This document shows, one piece after another, positions 50,359 to 57,299 of a DNA stretch of 64,000 bases. Below the pieces are notes generated by a model, which was not told the origin of the DNA, ran no database searches, and worked only from the letters and a program-made list of their open reading frames with translations. Within the stretch, counting starts at the first letter, position 1. Every line of letters begins with the position of its first letter. The position numbers and the translations under genes are program-made. Origin of the DNA: Streptomyces chilikensis (GTDB lineage Bacteria; Actinomycetota; Actinomycetes; Streptomycetales; Streptomycetaceae); assembly GCF_001642695.1 (NCBI RefSeq), contig NZ_LWCC02000005.1, forward strand, positions 1 through 64,000. The letters run 5' to 3'.

Positions 50359-50389
50359 CCCGACAGCCTCCCACCCACACGGCTACCGA

Positions 50390-50415
50390 ACCCACCGAAC
50401 TTACGAAAAGATCAG
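50390..50415. repeat. IS630-type terminal inverted repeat, right
   Basis: 26 bases, perfect complement of 49261-49286. Confidence 0.9.
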
Positions 50416-50936
50416 TAGGAACCCTGCCCGGGATCCTGTTCCTCGTCGTAGTGGGTGTAGAGCACGGCGCCCTTCCCGGACGGGTCCAGGGCGGCGAGGA
50501 CGGCGTCGCCGATGGCCGTGAGCTGATCCACCTGCTCGTCGGTGAGCGCGTCGATGACGTAGCGGCGGACGGCGGCGACGTGTCCGGGCGCCGCCTGCAG
50601 CACCTTCGCCCAGCCCTCCTGGGTGAGCCGGGCGTTGGTGGCCCGGCGGTTCTCCGGACACGGGAAGCGTTCCACCAGGCCCCGCTTCTCCAGGCGCGCC
50701 ACCACGTGGGAGAGCCGGGGCAGGGTGGCGTTGGTCCGTTGGGCCAGACCGGTCATGCGCAGCGTCCGGTCGGGCGCCTCCGAGAGCATCGCCAGGGCGG
50801 TGTACTCGAACTCCGTCAGGTTGGCGTCGTTGCGCAGCTGCGTGTCGAGCGTGCCGGGCAGCAGCTCCAGTACCGCGCGCAGACGTATCCAGGCGCGCAG
50901 CTGCCGCCGGTCGAGCCAAGGTGTGTTCACGGTCAC
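50412..50936 (-). CDS. MarR-family transcriptional regulator
   Basis: The 174-residue protein has the MarR winged helix: WIRLRAVLELLPGTLDTQLRNDANLTEFEYTALAMLSEAPDRTLRM, recognition helix LAQRTNATLPRLSHVVARLEKRGLVERFPCPENRRATNARLT and the dimerisation helices after it. GTG 50936 or 50930 is the start. Its end now reads TAC TGA supplied by the IS630-type repeat, in place of TAG. Divergent from an NADP-binding reductase gene with a classic palindrome in between. Cys in FPCPENR is a possible redox sensor. Confidence 0.9.
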   Translation of the reverse strand: MTVNTPWLDRRQLRAWIRLRAVLELLPGTLDTQLRNDANLTEFEYTALAMLSEAPDRTLRMTGLAQRTNATLPRLSHVVARLEKRGLVERFPCPENRRATNARLTQEGWAKVLQAAPGHVAAVRRYVIDALTDEQVDQLTAIGDAVLAALDPSGKGAVLYTHYDEEQDPGQGSY

Positions 50937-50946
50937 ATCGCCACCC

Positions 50947-51009
50947 GGAATGGTTGTAGCTACAAGTTTGCTGGAGACGGTGTTCGTCCATTGTCGCCAC
51001 AACCATTCC
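50947..51009. promoter_or_regulatory. MarR operator region
   Basis: TTGTAGCTACAA (50954-50965) is a perfect 12-base palindrome of the MarR-operator type. In addition GGAATGGTTGT (50947-50957) and ACAACCATTCC (50999-51009) are exact inverted copies 41 bases apart. The position covers the divergent promoters. Confidence 0.8.
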
Positions 51010-51023
51010 ACGAGGAGGACGTC

Positions 51024-51599
51024 ATGGCACATGTGAGCATCATCGGCACCGGCACCATGGGATCGGCCCTCGCCGGCATCGTCCGCAAGGGCGGGAACAC
51101 CGTCGAACCGCTCGGCTCGGGGGACGCCGGCAAGCCGGTCACCGGCGAGATCGTCGTCCTGGCGGTCCCGTACCCCGCGCTGGCCGGCATCGTGGCGCAG
51201 CGCGGTGAACAGCTCGCCGGCAAGGTGGTCGTCGACATCACCAACCCGGTCGACTTCGCCACGTTCGACTCCCTGGTCGTCCCGGCCGATCGTTCGGCGG
51301 CCGCGGAACTGGCCGACGCCCTGCCGCGCTCCCGGGTGCTGAAGGCGTTCAACACCAACTTCGCGGCGACCCTGGCCTCGGGCTCCGTCGGCGGGCAGCC
51401 CGTCACCGTGCTGATCGCCGGTGACGACGCCGACGCCAAGTCGGCGCTGGCCGCGGTGGTCACGGCGGGCGGCCTGCGCGCCGTCGACGCCGGGTCGCTG
51501 CGCCGGGCGCGTGAGCTGGAAGCGCTCGGCTTCCTCCAGCTCTCCCTCGCGGCCGGCGAGAAGATCGCCTGGACCGGCGGGTTCGCCGTCACCGGCTGA
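51024..51599 (+). CDS. NADP-binding reductase, F420:NADP oxidoreductase-like
   Basis: The 191-residue protein has the Rossmann start VSIIGTGTMGSALAGIVRKGG and strand VVLAVPYPALAGIV. DITNPVDFATFDSLVVPADRSAAAELADALPRSRVLKAFNTNFA is typical of NADPH-dependent F420 reductase relatives. The C-terminal part ends in LEALGFLQLSLAAGEKIAWTGGF. It probably uses NADP(H) with an unidentified substrate. ATG 51024 follows GAGGAGGACGTC. Divergent from MarR, and followed by a DoxX gene, the usual set for oxidative or electrophile responses. Confidence 0.88.
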   Translation: MAHVSIIGTGTMGSALAGIVRKGGNTVEPLGSGDAGKPVTGEIVVLAVPYPALAGIVAQRGEQLAGKVVVDITNPVDFATFDSLVVPADRSAAAELADALPRSRVLKAFNTNFAATLASGSVGGQPVTVLIAGDDADAKSALAAVVTAGGLRAVDAGSLRRARELEALGFLQLSLAAGEKIAWTGGFAVTG

Positions 51600-51738
51600 C
51601 CGGCCCCGGCGGACCCGGCCGGGCACCCGTACGGCGCGAGTGCCCGGGAGCCCCGCCGCGAGTGCCGGCCTCGCCCATCACCTCCGCCGGGGCGGCCCCC
51701 GCCGTCCCCGGCCCCTCCACACCACGACAGGATCCGAC

Positions 51739-52176
51739 ATGACCGTTCCCACCACCGCCCGTGACCTCGCACTCCTCGTGACCCGCGTCGCCGTCGGCGC
51801 CGTCTTCCTCGCCCACGGCTGGCAGAAGCTGTTCACCAACGGCATCGACGGCAGCGCCGCCTTCTTCGACCAGGCCGGCGTGCCCGCCGCGACCGCCTCG
51901 GCGTGGTTCGCGGCCGTCGTGGAGCTCGCCGGCGGCGCCGCGCTCATACTCGGGCTCGCCGTGCCCGTCGCGGGGGTGCTGCTGCTGGTCGACATGATCG
52001 GCGCGTTCGTCTTCGTGCACGCCGGCAACGGCCTCTTCGTCGACGCGGGCGGCTACGAGTTCGTCCTGGTGCTCGGCGCGGCCTCCCTCGCCCTGGCCGC
52101 CGTCGGCGCCGGGCGCTTCAGCGTCGACCACCTGCTCACCGGCCGCCGCCGGACCGCGCAGCACGTCAGCGCCTGA
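51739..52176 (+). CDS. DoxX-family membrane protein
   Basis: The 145-residue protein has the DoxX pattern: LALLVTRVAVGAVFLAHGWQKLFTNG, AAFFDQAGVPAATASAWFAAVVELAGGAALILGL, four membrane helices and the C-terminal SVDHLLTGRR. The function of the family is not established, but it is tied to redox stress. Separated by 139 bases from the reductase. ATG 51739 follows AGGATCCGAC. Confidence 0.87.
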   Translation: MTVPTTARDLALLVTRVAVGAVFLAHGWQKLFTNGIDGSAAFFDQAGVPAATASAWFAAVVELAGGAALILGLAVPVAGVLLLVDMIGAFVFVHAGNGLFVDAGGYEFVLVLGAASLALAAVGAGRFSVDHLLTGRRRTAQHVSA

Positions 52177-52291
52177 CGGACGGGGGCGCTCCGGGCAGGG
52201 GGCGCGGGCCGTGGGACGGTCGCCGGTTCGGCACACACGTGCGGGCCGGCTTCCCCCCACACCCTCGCGGCGCCCGACGGCGGGCCCTCAC

Positions 52292-52318
52292 TTGTCTGGA
52301 CCTATTTTGTCTAGACCT
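52292..52318. promoter_or_regulatory. Two DasR-type boxes before the GH3 gene
   Basis: TTGTCTGGACCT (52292-52303) and TTGTCTAGACCT (52307-52318) are direct copies with one mismatch and a period of 15 bases, each matching the core of DasR responsive elements (GTCTAGAC). They lie 104-130 bases upstream of the GH3 ATG. Confidence 0.7.
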
Positions 52319-52421
52319 CTTGCCCCGTCCGTGATCCGCGGGCTACGTTTCCCGCTGTTCGGAGCACCGCACGTTTCCTCCAACTCCCTTGCTGAGCAAG
52401 GCTGGAAGGGGCACGTCCGCC

Positions 52422-54248
52422 ATGCAGCACCGGAGTCCGTCCAGACGAACCGTCCTCGCCTCCGCGACCGTGGCCGCTGCGACCGCAGCGGGCGTCGTGG
52501 GCGGGACGGCCACCCCCGCGATCGCGCACCGGCGCGACGACCGCCTCAAGAAGATCATCTCCCGGATGAGCGTCGAGGCGAAGATCGGCCAGCTCTTCGT
52601 GCCGTACTTCTACGGCACGTCGGCGACCTCTCCCAGCCAGTTCGACCAGGACCGCAACCTCAAGGAACTCGGCGTCCGCACCGTGGCCGAGCTCATCGCC
52701 AAGTACCACATCGGCGGTGTCATCTACTTCTCCGGCTGGGCGAACAACATCCTGGACCCCGCCCAGGTCGCGGACCTGACGAACGGTGTGCAGCGGGCCT
52801 CGCTCGCCCTGCCCACCCCCGTCCCGTCCCTGATCTCCATCGACCAGGAGCACGGGGCCAACGTCCGCATCGGCAGCGGCGCCACCCAGCTGCCGGGCGC
52901 GATGGCGCTCGGCGCGGGCCGCTCGGTCTCCGACGCGCGCACCGCCGGCCGGATCTCGGGCTCCGAACTCGCCGCCCTGGGCATCCACCAGAACTTCGCC
53001 CCGGTCGCGGACGTCAACGTCAATCCCGCCAACCCCATCATCAACGTCCGCTCCTTCGGCGCCGACGCCCACGAGGTGGGCCGCATGGTGGCGGCCCAGG
53101 TGACGGGTTACCAGCAGGCCGGCGTCGTGGCCTGCGCCAAGCACTTCCCGGGCCACGGGGACACCGGGGAGGACAGCCACACCGGACTGCCCGTGATCAC
53201 CCACACCCGCGAGGAGTGGGAACGCGTCGACGCACCCCCCTTCAAGGCCGCGATCGCCGCCGGCGTCGACTCCATCATGACGGCGCACCTGCAGGTCCCC
53301 GCGCTCGATCCCAGCAACGACCCCGCCACCCTGTCGCCCGCGATCCTCCAGGGCGTGCTGCGCGGCGAACTCGGCTTCGACGGCGTGATCGTCACCGACG
53401 CCCTCAACATGCGCGGCGTGCGCACCAAGTACGGCGACGACCGCGTGCCCGTCCTCGCCCTCAAGGCGGGCGCCGACCAACTGCTGTTCCCGCCGGACAT
53501 CGACGTCGCCTACAACGGCGTCCTGGCCGCCGTCCTCGGCGGGGAGATCACCGAGGACCGGCTCGACGAGTCGGTCCTGCGCATCCTGCGGCTCAAGGAC
53601 AAGGTCGGCCTGCTCAGCGGCAGCCCCTACGTCTCCCCGAAGGAGGTCGACCGGGTCGTCGGCGCCCGCAGGCACCGGCTCGCCGCGGCCCGGATCGCCG
53701 AGCGCACCACCACCCTGCTGGTCAACGAGGGCGGGGCGCTCCCGCTGCGCCGCGGGCAGAGGAAGCTGCTCGTGGTCGGCGCCGGCCCGGCCTTCCCGAC
53801 CGACGCCACCCGCAGCACCGTGCCCGAACTGGCCAAGGCGTTCGACGAACTGGGCTACGGCACCACCCACCTCGCCACCGGCCGGGCACCCGACGCGGCG
53901 AAGATCGACGAGGCCGTGGCCGCGGCGCAGGGACGGGACGCGGTGGTGGTCACCACCGACAACGTCGGCGCCACCAGCGCCCAGCGCACCCTGGTGTCCC
54001 GCCTGCTCGCGACGGGCGTCCCCGTCGTCCACCTCGCGGTGCGCAACCCCTACGACATCGCGCACCTCGGCGACGTCCCGGCCTCACTGGCCTCCTACTG
54101 CTGGACCGAGGTCGAACTGCGTGCCGCCGCCCGGGTGATCGCCGGCCTGGCCGAGCCGCGGGGCAGGCTGCCCGTGCCCGTCCAGCGGGCCGACGACCCG
54201 GCCGCGGTCCTCTTCCCCGCCGGTCACGGCCTGTCGTACGACGACTGA
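52422..54248 (+). CDS. Exported GH3 beta-N-acetylhexosaminidase-like enzyme
   Basis: The 608-residue protein has a twin-arginine signal (SRRTVLASATVAAATAAGVVGG), then a GH3 barrel. It carries the NagZ-type motif AKHFPGHGDTGEDSHTGLP near residue 240 (Asp-His acid/base pair). The nucleophile is Asp in GVIVTDALNMRGV near 325. A second alpha/beta domain follows (about 430-600, VNEGGALPLRRGQRKLLVVG). It likely removes N-acetylglucosamine from chitin- or wall-derived oligosaccharides outside the cell, in keeping with the DasR boxes. ATG 52422 is chosen at the signal start; ATG 52389 is in frame. Confidence 0.9.
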   Translation: MQHRSPSRRTVLASATVAAATAAGVVGGTATPAIAHRRDDRLKKIISRMSVEAKIGQLFVPYFYGTSATSPSQFDQDRNLKELGVRTVAELIAKYHIGGVIYFSGWANNILDPAQVADLTNGVQRASLALPTPVPSLISIDQEHGANVRIGSGATQLPGAMALGAGRSVSDARTAGRISGSELAALGIHQNFAPVADVNVNPANPIINVRSFGADAHEVGRMVAAQVTGYQQAGVVACAKHFPGHGDTGEDSHTGLPVITHTREEWERVDAPPFKAAIAAGVDSIMTAHLQVPALDPSNDPATLSPAILQGVLRGELGFDGVIVTDALNMRGVRTKYGDDRVPVLALKAGADQLLFPPDIDVAYNGVLAAVLGGEITEDRLDESVLRILRLKDKVGLLSGSPYVSPKEVDRVVGARRHRLAAARIAERTTTLLVNEGGALPLRRGQRKLLVVGAGPAFPTDATRSTVPELAKAFDELGYGTTHLATGRAPDAAKIDEAVAAAQGRDAVVVTTDNVGATSAQRTLVSRLLATGVPVVHLAVRNPYDIAHLGDVPASLASYCWTEVELRAAARVIAGLAEPRGRLPVPVQRADDPAAVLFPAGHGLSYDD

Positions 54249-54269
54249 CGCCCACGGTCCCCGCACGTC

Positions 54270-54313
54270 CTCCGGCCCCGGTGCTCCCCCCTTCGCGAGC
54301 ACCGGGGCCGGAG
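54270..54313. terminator. GH3 terminator
   Basis: 17-bp perfect inverted repeat (CTCCGGCCCCGGTGCTC and its complement) with a 10-base loop, 21 bases after the GH3 stop. Confidence 0.9.
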
Positions 54314-54543
54314 GCGTCACCCGGGGGAACCGGTCCGCCGTGCCGGGCAGCCGCGGTGTCGGGCCGTCCGGATCCGGTACCGCGCCTCCGGCCGCGCCTC
54401 GAGCCCGGCCGCGGGGGACGCCCCGTCCCGCCGGCGGGACATCGCCGGAACCCGCCCTCCGATCCGCCGCACGGCACCATGCCGGCACCACGGGCGGCGC
54501 AGGACCGGGCGACGGGACCGCCTCCCGCCGCCCACGGCACGGA

Positions 54544-55662
54544 TCACCCGTACATCGCCACGCGGTGGAAGGCCCCGAGCGCGTCGTCGATCGGATGGGG
54601 CAGCGGTTCACCGGACGGGCCGAGCCCGTTCCACCTCTGCAGGTTCACCGCGACGGCCATCTGCCGCCGGCCGTCGGCACGGGCCATGGCCAGCGCTCCG
54701 GCGCCCCAGACCGTGCCGCCGTGGCCCCAGAAGGTCTCCTGGCCGGGGAGCTCCATGGGGTGCAGGCCGAGGCCGTAGTCGATCGTCCGCCCTTCCTGGG
54801 AGACGACCGGGACGGTGCGCTGCATCTGCTCCAGCGACGACGGGCGGACGATCTCGCCGGCCAGCAGCTTGCGGAGGAAGCGGTTGAGGTCCGCGACCGT
54901 CGACACCAGCGAACCCGCCACTCCCACCCAGGACATGTCGTAGACGCTGTAGTCGCGCGGCGGGTCGATCATGCCGAACCACGCCTCGTAGATCTGCGAG
55001 TGCGGCCCGTGGACGTGGGGGTCCGAGGGGAGTTCGGTGTCCCGGAGCCCGGCGGGCTCGATGACGCTGCGGGTGATGTGCCGCTCGGCCGGCTCACCGG
55101 TGACCCGTGCCAGGAGTTCGCCCAGGAGCAGGTAGTTGGTGTTGGAGTACAGCCCCGGAGTGCCGCCCGGGGCGCCGACGGCGGGTGCGGAGACCCCCAT
55201 CCCGATCAGCTCGGTGGGATGGAACCGCGTGAACCGGTTGTCGTCCAGGCTCCGCGGATCGGTGTCCGCGAGGGCGGGCAGCGCCTTGAGGGAGGGGTAG
55301 GCGTACGGGAGGTACTCGGCGAGGCCGCTGGTGTGGTTGAGCAGCATCCGGACCGTGATCGCCTCCCCGCGGTCCTTGGGCACCAGCTCCGGCAGGTAGC
55401 GGCCGATCGGCACGTCGAGGCCGATCCGGCCGCACTCGACCTGCTGCAGGACCGCGGCGGCCGTGAAGGGCTTGGTGATGCTGCCGACACGGTGCCGCAT
55501 GTCGGCGGTGACGGGGCGACCGGTGGTGACGTCGGCGACCCCGGCGGCACCGCGCCAGACCTGGCCGCCGTCGCGCACCTCGGCGAACAGGCCGGGCACA
55601 CCGGCCCGTTGGACGTTCCGTAAGGCGGCGCGCAGCTCCGCCGCGTTCAGCGGGTCCCTCAT
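54544..55662 (-). CDS. Beta-lactamase-family serine hydrolase
   Basis: The 372-residue protein has the class C/penicillin-binding fold. The active-site SxxK is in HRVGSITKPFTAAAVL near residue 60, the Y-x-N motif in GLYSNTNYLLLGELLARV, and the HGG triad in FWGHGGTVWGAGA. It has no signal peptide, so a cytosolic esterase or D-amino-peptidase/carboxypeptidase role is likely rather than resistance. ATG 55662 follows AAAGGACGCATGCG. Divergent from a TetR regulator with repeats in the spacer, so probably repressed by it. Confidence 0.88.
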   Translation of the reverse strand: MRDPLNAAELRAALRNVQRAGVPGLFAEVRDGGQVWRGAAGVADVTTGRPVTADMRHRVGSITKPFTAAAVLQQVECGRIGLDVPIGRYLPELVPKDRGEAITVRMLLNHTSGLAEYLPYAYPSLKALPALADTDPRSLDDNRFTRFHPTELIGMGVSAPAVGAPGGTPGLYSNTNYLLLGELLARVTGEPAERHITRSVIEPAGLRDTELPSDPHVHGPHSQIYEAWFGMIDPPRDYSVYDMSWVGVAGSLVSTVADLNRFLRKLLAGEIVRPSSLEQMQRTVPVVSQEGRTIDYGLGLHPMELPGQETFWGHGGTVWGAGALAMARADGRRQMAVAVNLQRWNGLGPSGEPLPHPIDDALGAFHRVAMYG

Positions 55663-55785
55663 CGCATGCGTCCTTTCTTCCTTCCCGGGGCAGCCGGGCG
55701 TCACCGGCCCGGCCTGGGCGACCGGGCATGACCGTCACGCCGATCAGCCCGCTGCCGGGCCCTCGGCACGCTCATGCCCCGATTA

Positions 55786-55802
55786 TGCACGCGGTGCGTG
55801 CA
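55786..55802. promoter_or_regulatory. TetR operator candidate
   Basis: TGCACGC GGT GCGTGCA is a perfect 7-bp inverted repeat. A TGCAACG direct repeat follows at 55799-55805 and 55811-55817. Located in the divergent spacer of the serine hydrolase and TetR genes. Confidence 0.65.
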
Positions 55803-55859
55803 ACGGCAAGTGCAACGCTAAGCGCATGGGTTAGGCTGAGGCCCGGCGAGAGGAGTGGG

Positions 55860-56519
55860 ATGACGGGCCGAAGGCGCTGGTCGACCGAGGAGATCCTGGA
55901 CGCGGCGGCGGAGCTGCTGCGCACGGGCGACGCCGAGTCGTTCAGCGTGCGCAAGCTCGCCGCGGCGCTCGGCACCGACTCCTCCAGCCTCTACCGCCAC
56001 TTCCGCAGCAAGACGGAGTTGCTGCGTGCGGTGGCCGACCGGATCCTGCTCGCCGCCATGGACGGCCACCGCCCCGAGGGGGACTGGAAGCAGCGGATCA
56101 CGGCCCTGGCCCTGCGCGTGCGGGAGGCCTTCGGCCGGCAGCCTCAGCTCGCCGCCGTGTGGGGGCGTTACGCGTCGAGCGGCACCGGTTCCCGGCTGGT
56201 CATGGAAGAGGTGCTGCAAGCTCTGCGGGCGTCAGGGCTGCCCGACGAGGAGATCCCCGCGCGCTACCACCGGATCGCGGTCCTCATCGCCTCGTTGATC
56301 GCCTCCGAGGCCGGGGTCAGCACCGTCTCCGCCGAGGAGCAGGAACAGGCGATGGAACTGTTCCGCGTCGCGGTGCTGGGCGCCGACCCCGGAGTCTTCC
56401 CTGCCCTGGCGCACTTCGCCCGTGACGTCCGTCCCCTCGGCGTCGACCGCCGGGCCGCGTTCGAGGAGATCCTCGCCGCCCACCTCGCCCACGTCGAGGC
56501 CGCGATCCCCTCGGACTAG
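55860..56519 (+). CDS. TetR-family regulator
   Basis: The 219-residue protein has the HTH WSTEEILDAAAELLRTGDAESFSVRKLAAALGTDSSSLYRHFRSKTELLRAVADRI (residues 7-62). The C-terminal domain of the TetR_C group follows (WGRYASSGTGSRLVMEEVLQAL; FPALAHFARDV). ATG 55860 follows GAGAGGAGTGGG; the frame upstream across the operator is not coding. It likely represses the divergent serine hydrolase and itself. Confidence 0.9.
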   Translation: MTGRRRWSTEEILDAAAELLRTGDAESFSVRKLAAALGTDSSSLYRHFRSKTELLRAVADRILLAAMDGHRPEGDWKQRITALALRVREAFGRQPQLAAVWGRYASSGTGSRLVMEEVLQALRASGLPDEEIPARYHRIAVLIASLIASEAGVSTVSAEEQEQAMELFRVAVLGADPGVFPALAHFARDVRPLGVDRRAAFEEILAAHLAHVEAAIPSD

Positions 56520-56610
56520 CCGACGGGTGGCGTGGCTCCGGCCCACGGCTCCCCGCCCGCCCCTCGCCCGCGCCGCCCGCCGCCCCGCGGGCGAGGCCGG
56601 CGCGCCGGTG

Positions 56611-57147
56611 TCAGGGACGGGGGTGCAGCATCTCCAGGGCACCGGTCTCGGTGTCGTAGCTGCGCAGGGTGGTGAGCCGGACCGACAGCGGCGGCGCCGG
56701 CAGCAGCTCGTGGACGCGCCGGTCGGCGAAGGCGCCGGCCCGCCGGCTCCGGCCGAGGGTGACGTGCGGGGTCCAGCGCCCGGGCGCGTGCAAGGGGTTG
56801 AGGTCCTGGAGCGGGTTGTCCGCCGTCACCGCCTCCCACACCCTGCGGTGCAGGCCGGCCAGGGTGGCGTCGCAGTCCAGTGCCCAGGCCAGCACCGAGG
56901 TGGGGCGCTCGAACCGGATCACGCCGGTGAACCGGACCGGCAGCGGCAGGGCGGCGGCCACCCCGGCGAGTTCCCAGCGGATCGGGGAGGTCAGCTCCGG
57001 GCAGGCGGCCAGGGTGAGGTGCGGGCTGTTGGTCGGTGAGCGATGGCGTGCCTGACTGGGCAGCCCCGCGTCCGCGAGCAGCCGCCATGCCTCCCGGACC
57101 GCCAGGTCCGCCGCCTCGTCCAGCAGGACCTCGACCGTGCGCACCAC
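56611..57147 (-). CDS. 2'-5' RNA ligase/2H phosphoesterase family protein
   Basis: The 178-residue protein has the twin H-x-T motifs of the 2H fold: SPHLTLAACPEL near residue 42 and TPHVTLGRSRR near 127, with matching beta-strands between. Members cleave or form 2',3'-cyclic or 2'-5' phosphodiester bonds in RNA or nucleotides. The start is GTG 57147, or the adjacent one. No operon partner. The hairpin just upstream at 57222 belongs to the lectin operon. Confidence 0.87.
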   Translation of the reverse strand: MVRTVEVLLDEAADLAVREAWRLLADAGLPSQARHRSPTNSPHLTLAACPELTSPIRWELAGVAAALPLPVRFTGVIRFERPTSVLAWALDCDATLAGLHRRVWEAVTADNPLQDLNPLHAPGRWTPHVTLGRSRRAGAFADRRVHELLPAPPLSVRLTTLRSYDTETGALEMLHPRP

Positions 57148-57221
57148 CGCAGCCTACCCGCGGGACCCGTCCGGCAGGGGGCGGGGCACCGCGCGGGCGA
57201 GTGGTCCGACGCGCGTCGCGG

Positions 57222-57262
57222 GGCGCTTCGTCCCGCTCACGCCGTGAGCGGGACGAAGCGCC
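57222..57262. terminator. Terminator of the lectin operon
   Basis: 19-bp perfect inverted repeat (arms 57222-57240 and 57244-57262) with a 3-base loop, 38 bases beyond the minus-strand stop at 57300. Confidence 0.9.
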
Positions 57263-57299
57263 GGTGCGGAGGCGGCCGGGTCACCGCCACCGGGATCGG

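Larger units (their letters stand above)
49261..50415. mobile_element. IS630-type insertion sequence
   Basis: 1155 bp bounded by 26-bp perfect terminal inverted repeats (begins CTGATCTTTTCG) and flanked on each side by a TA dinucleotide (49259-49260, 50416-50417), the usual IS630 target duplication. It carries two overlapping transposase frames on the minus strand. The first frame is damaged, the second complete. It interrupts the overlap between two convergent genes. Confidence 0.92.
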
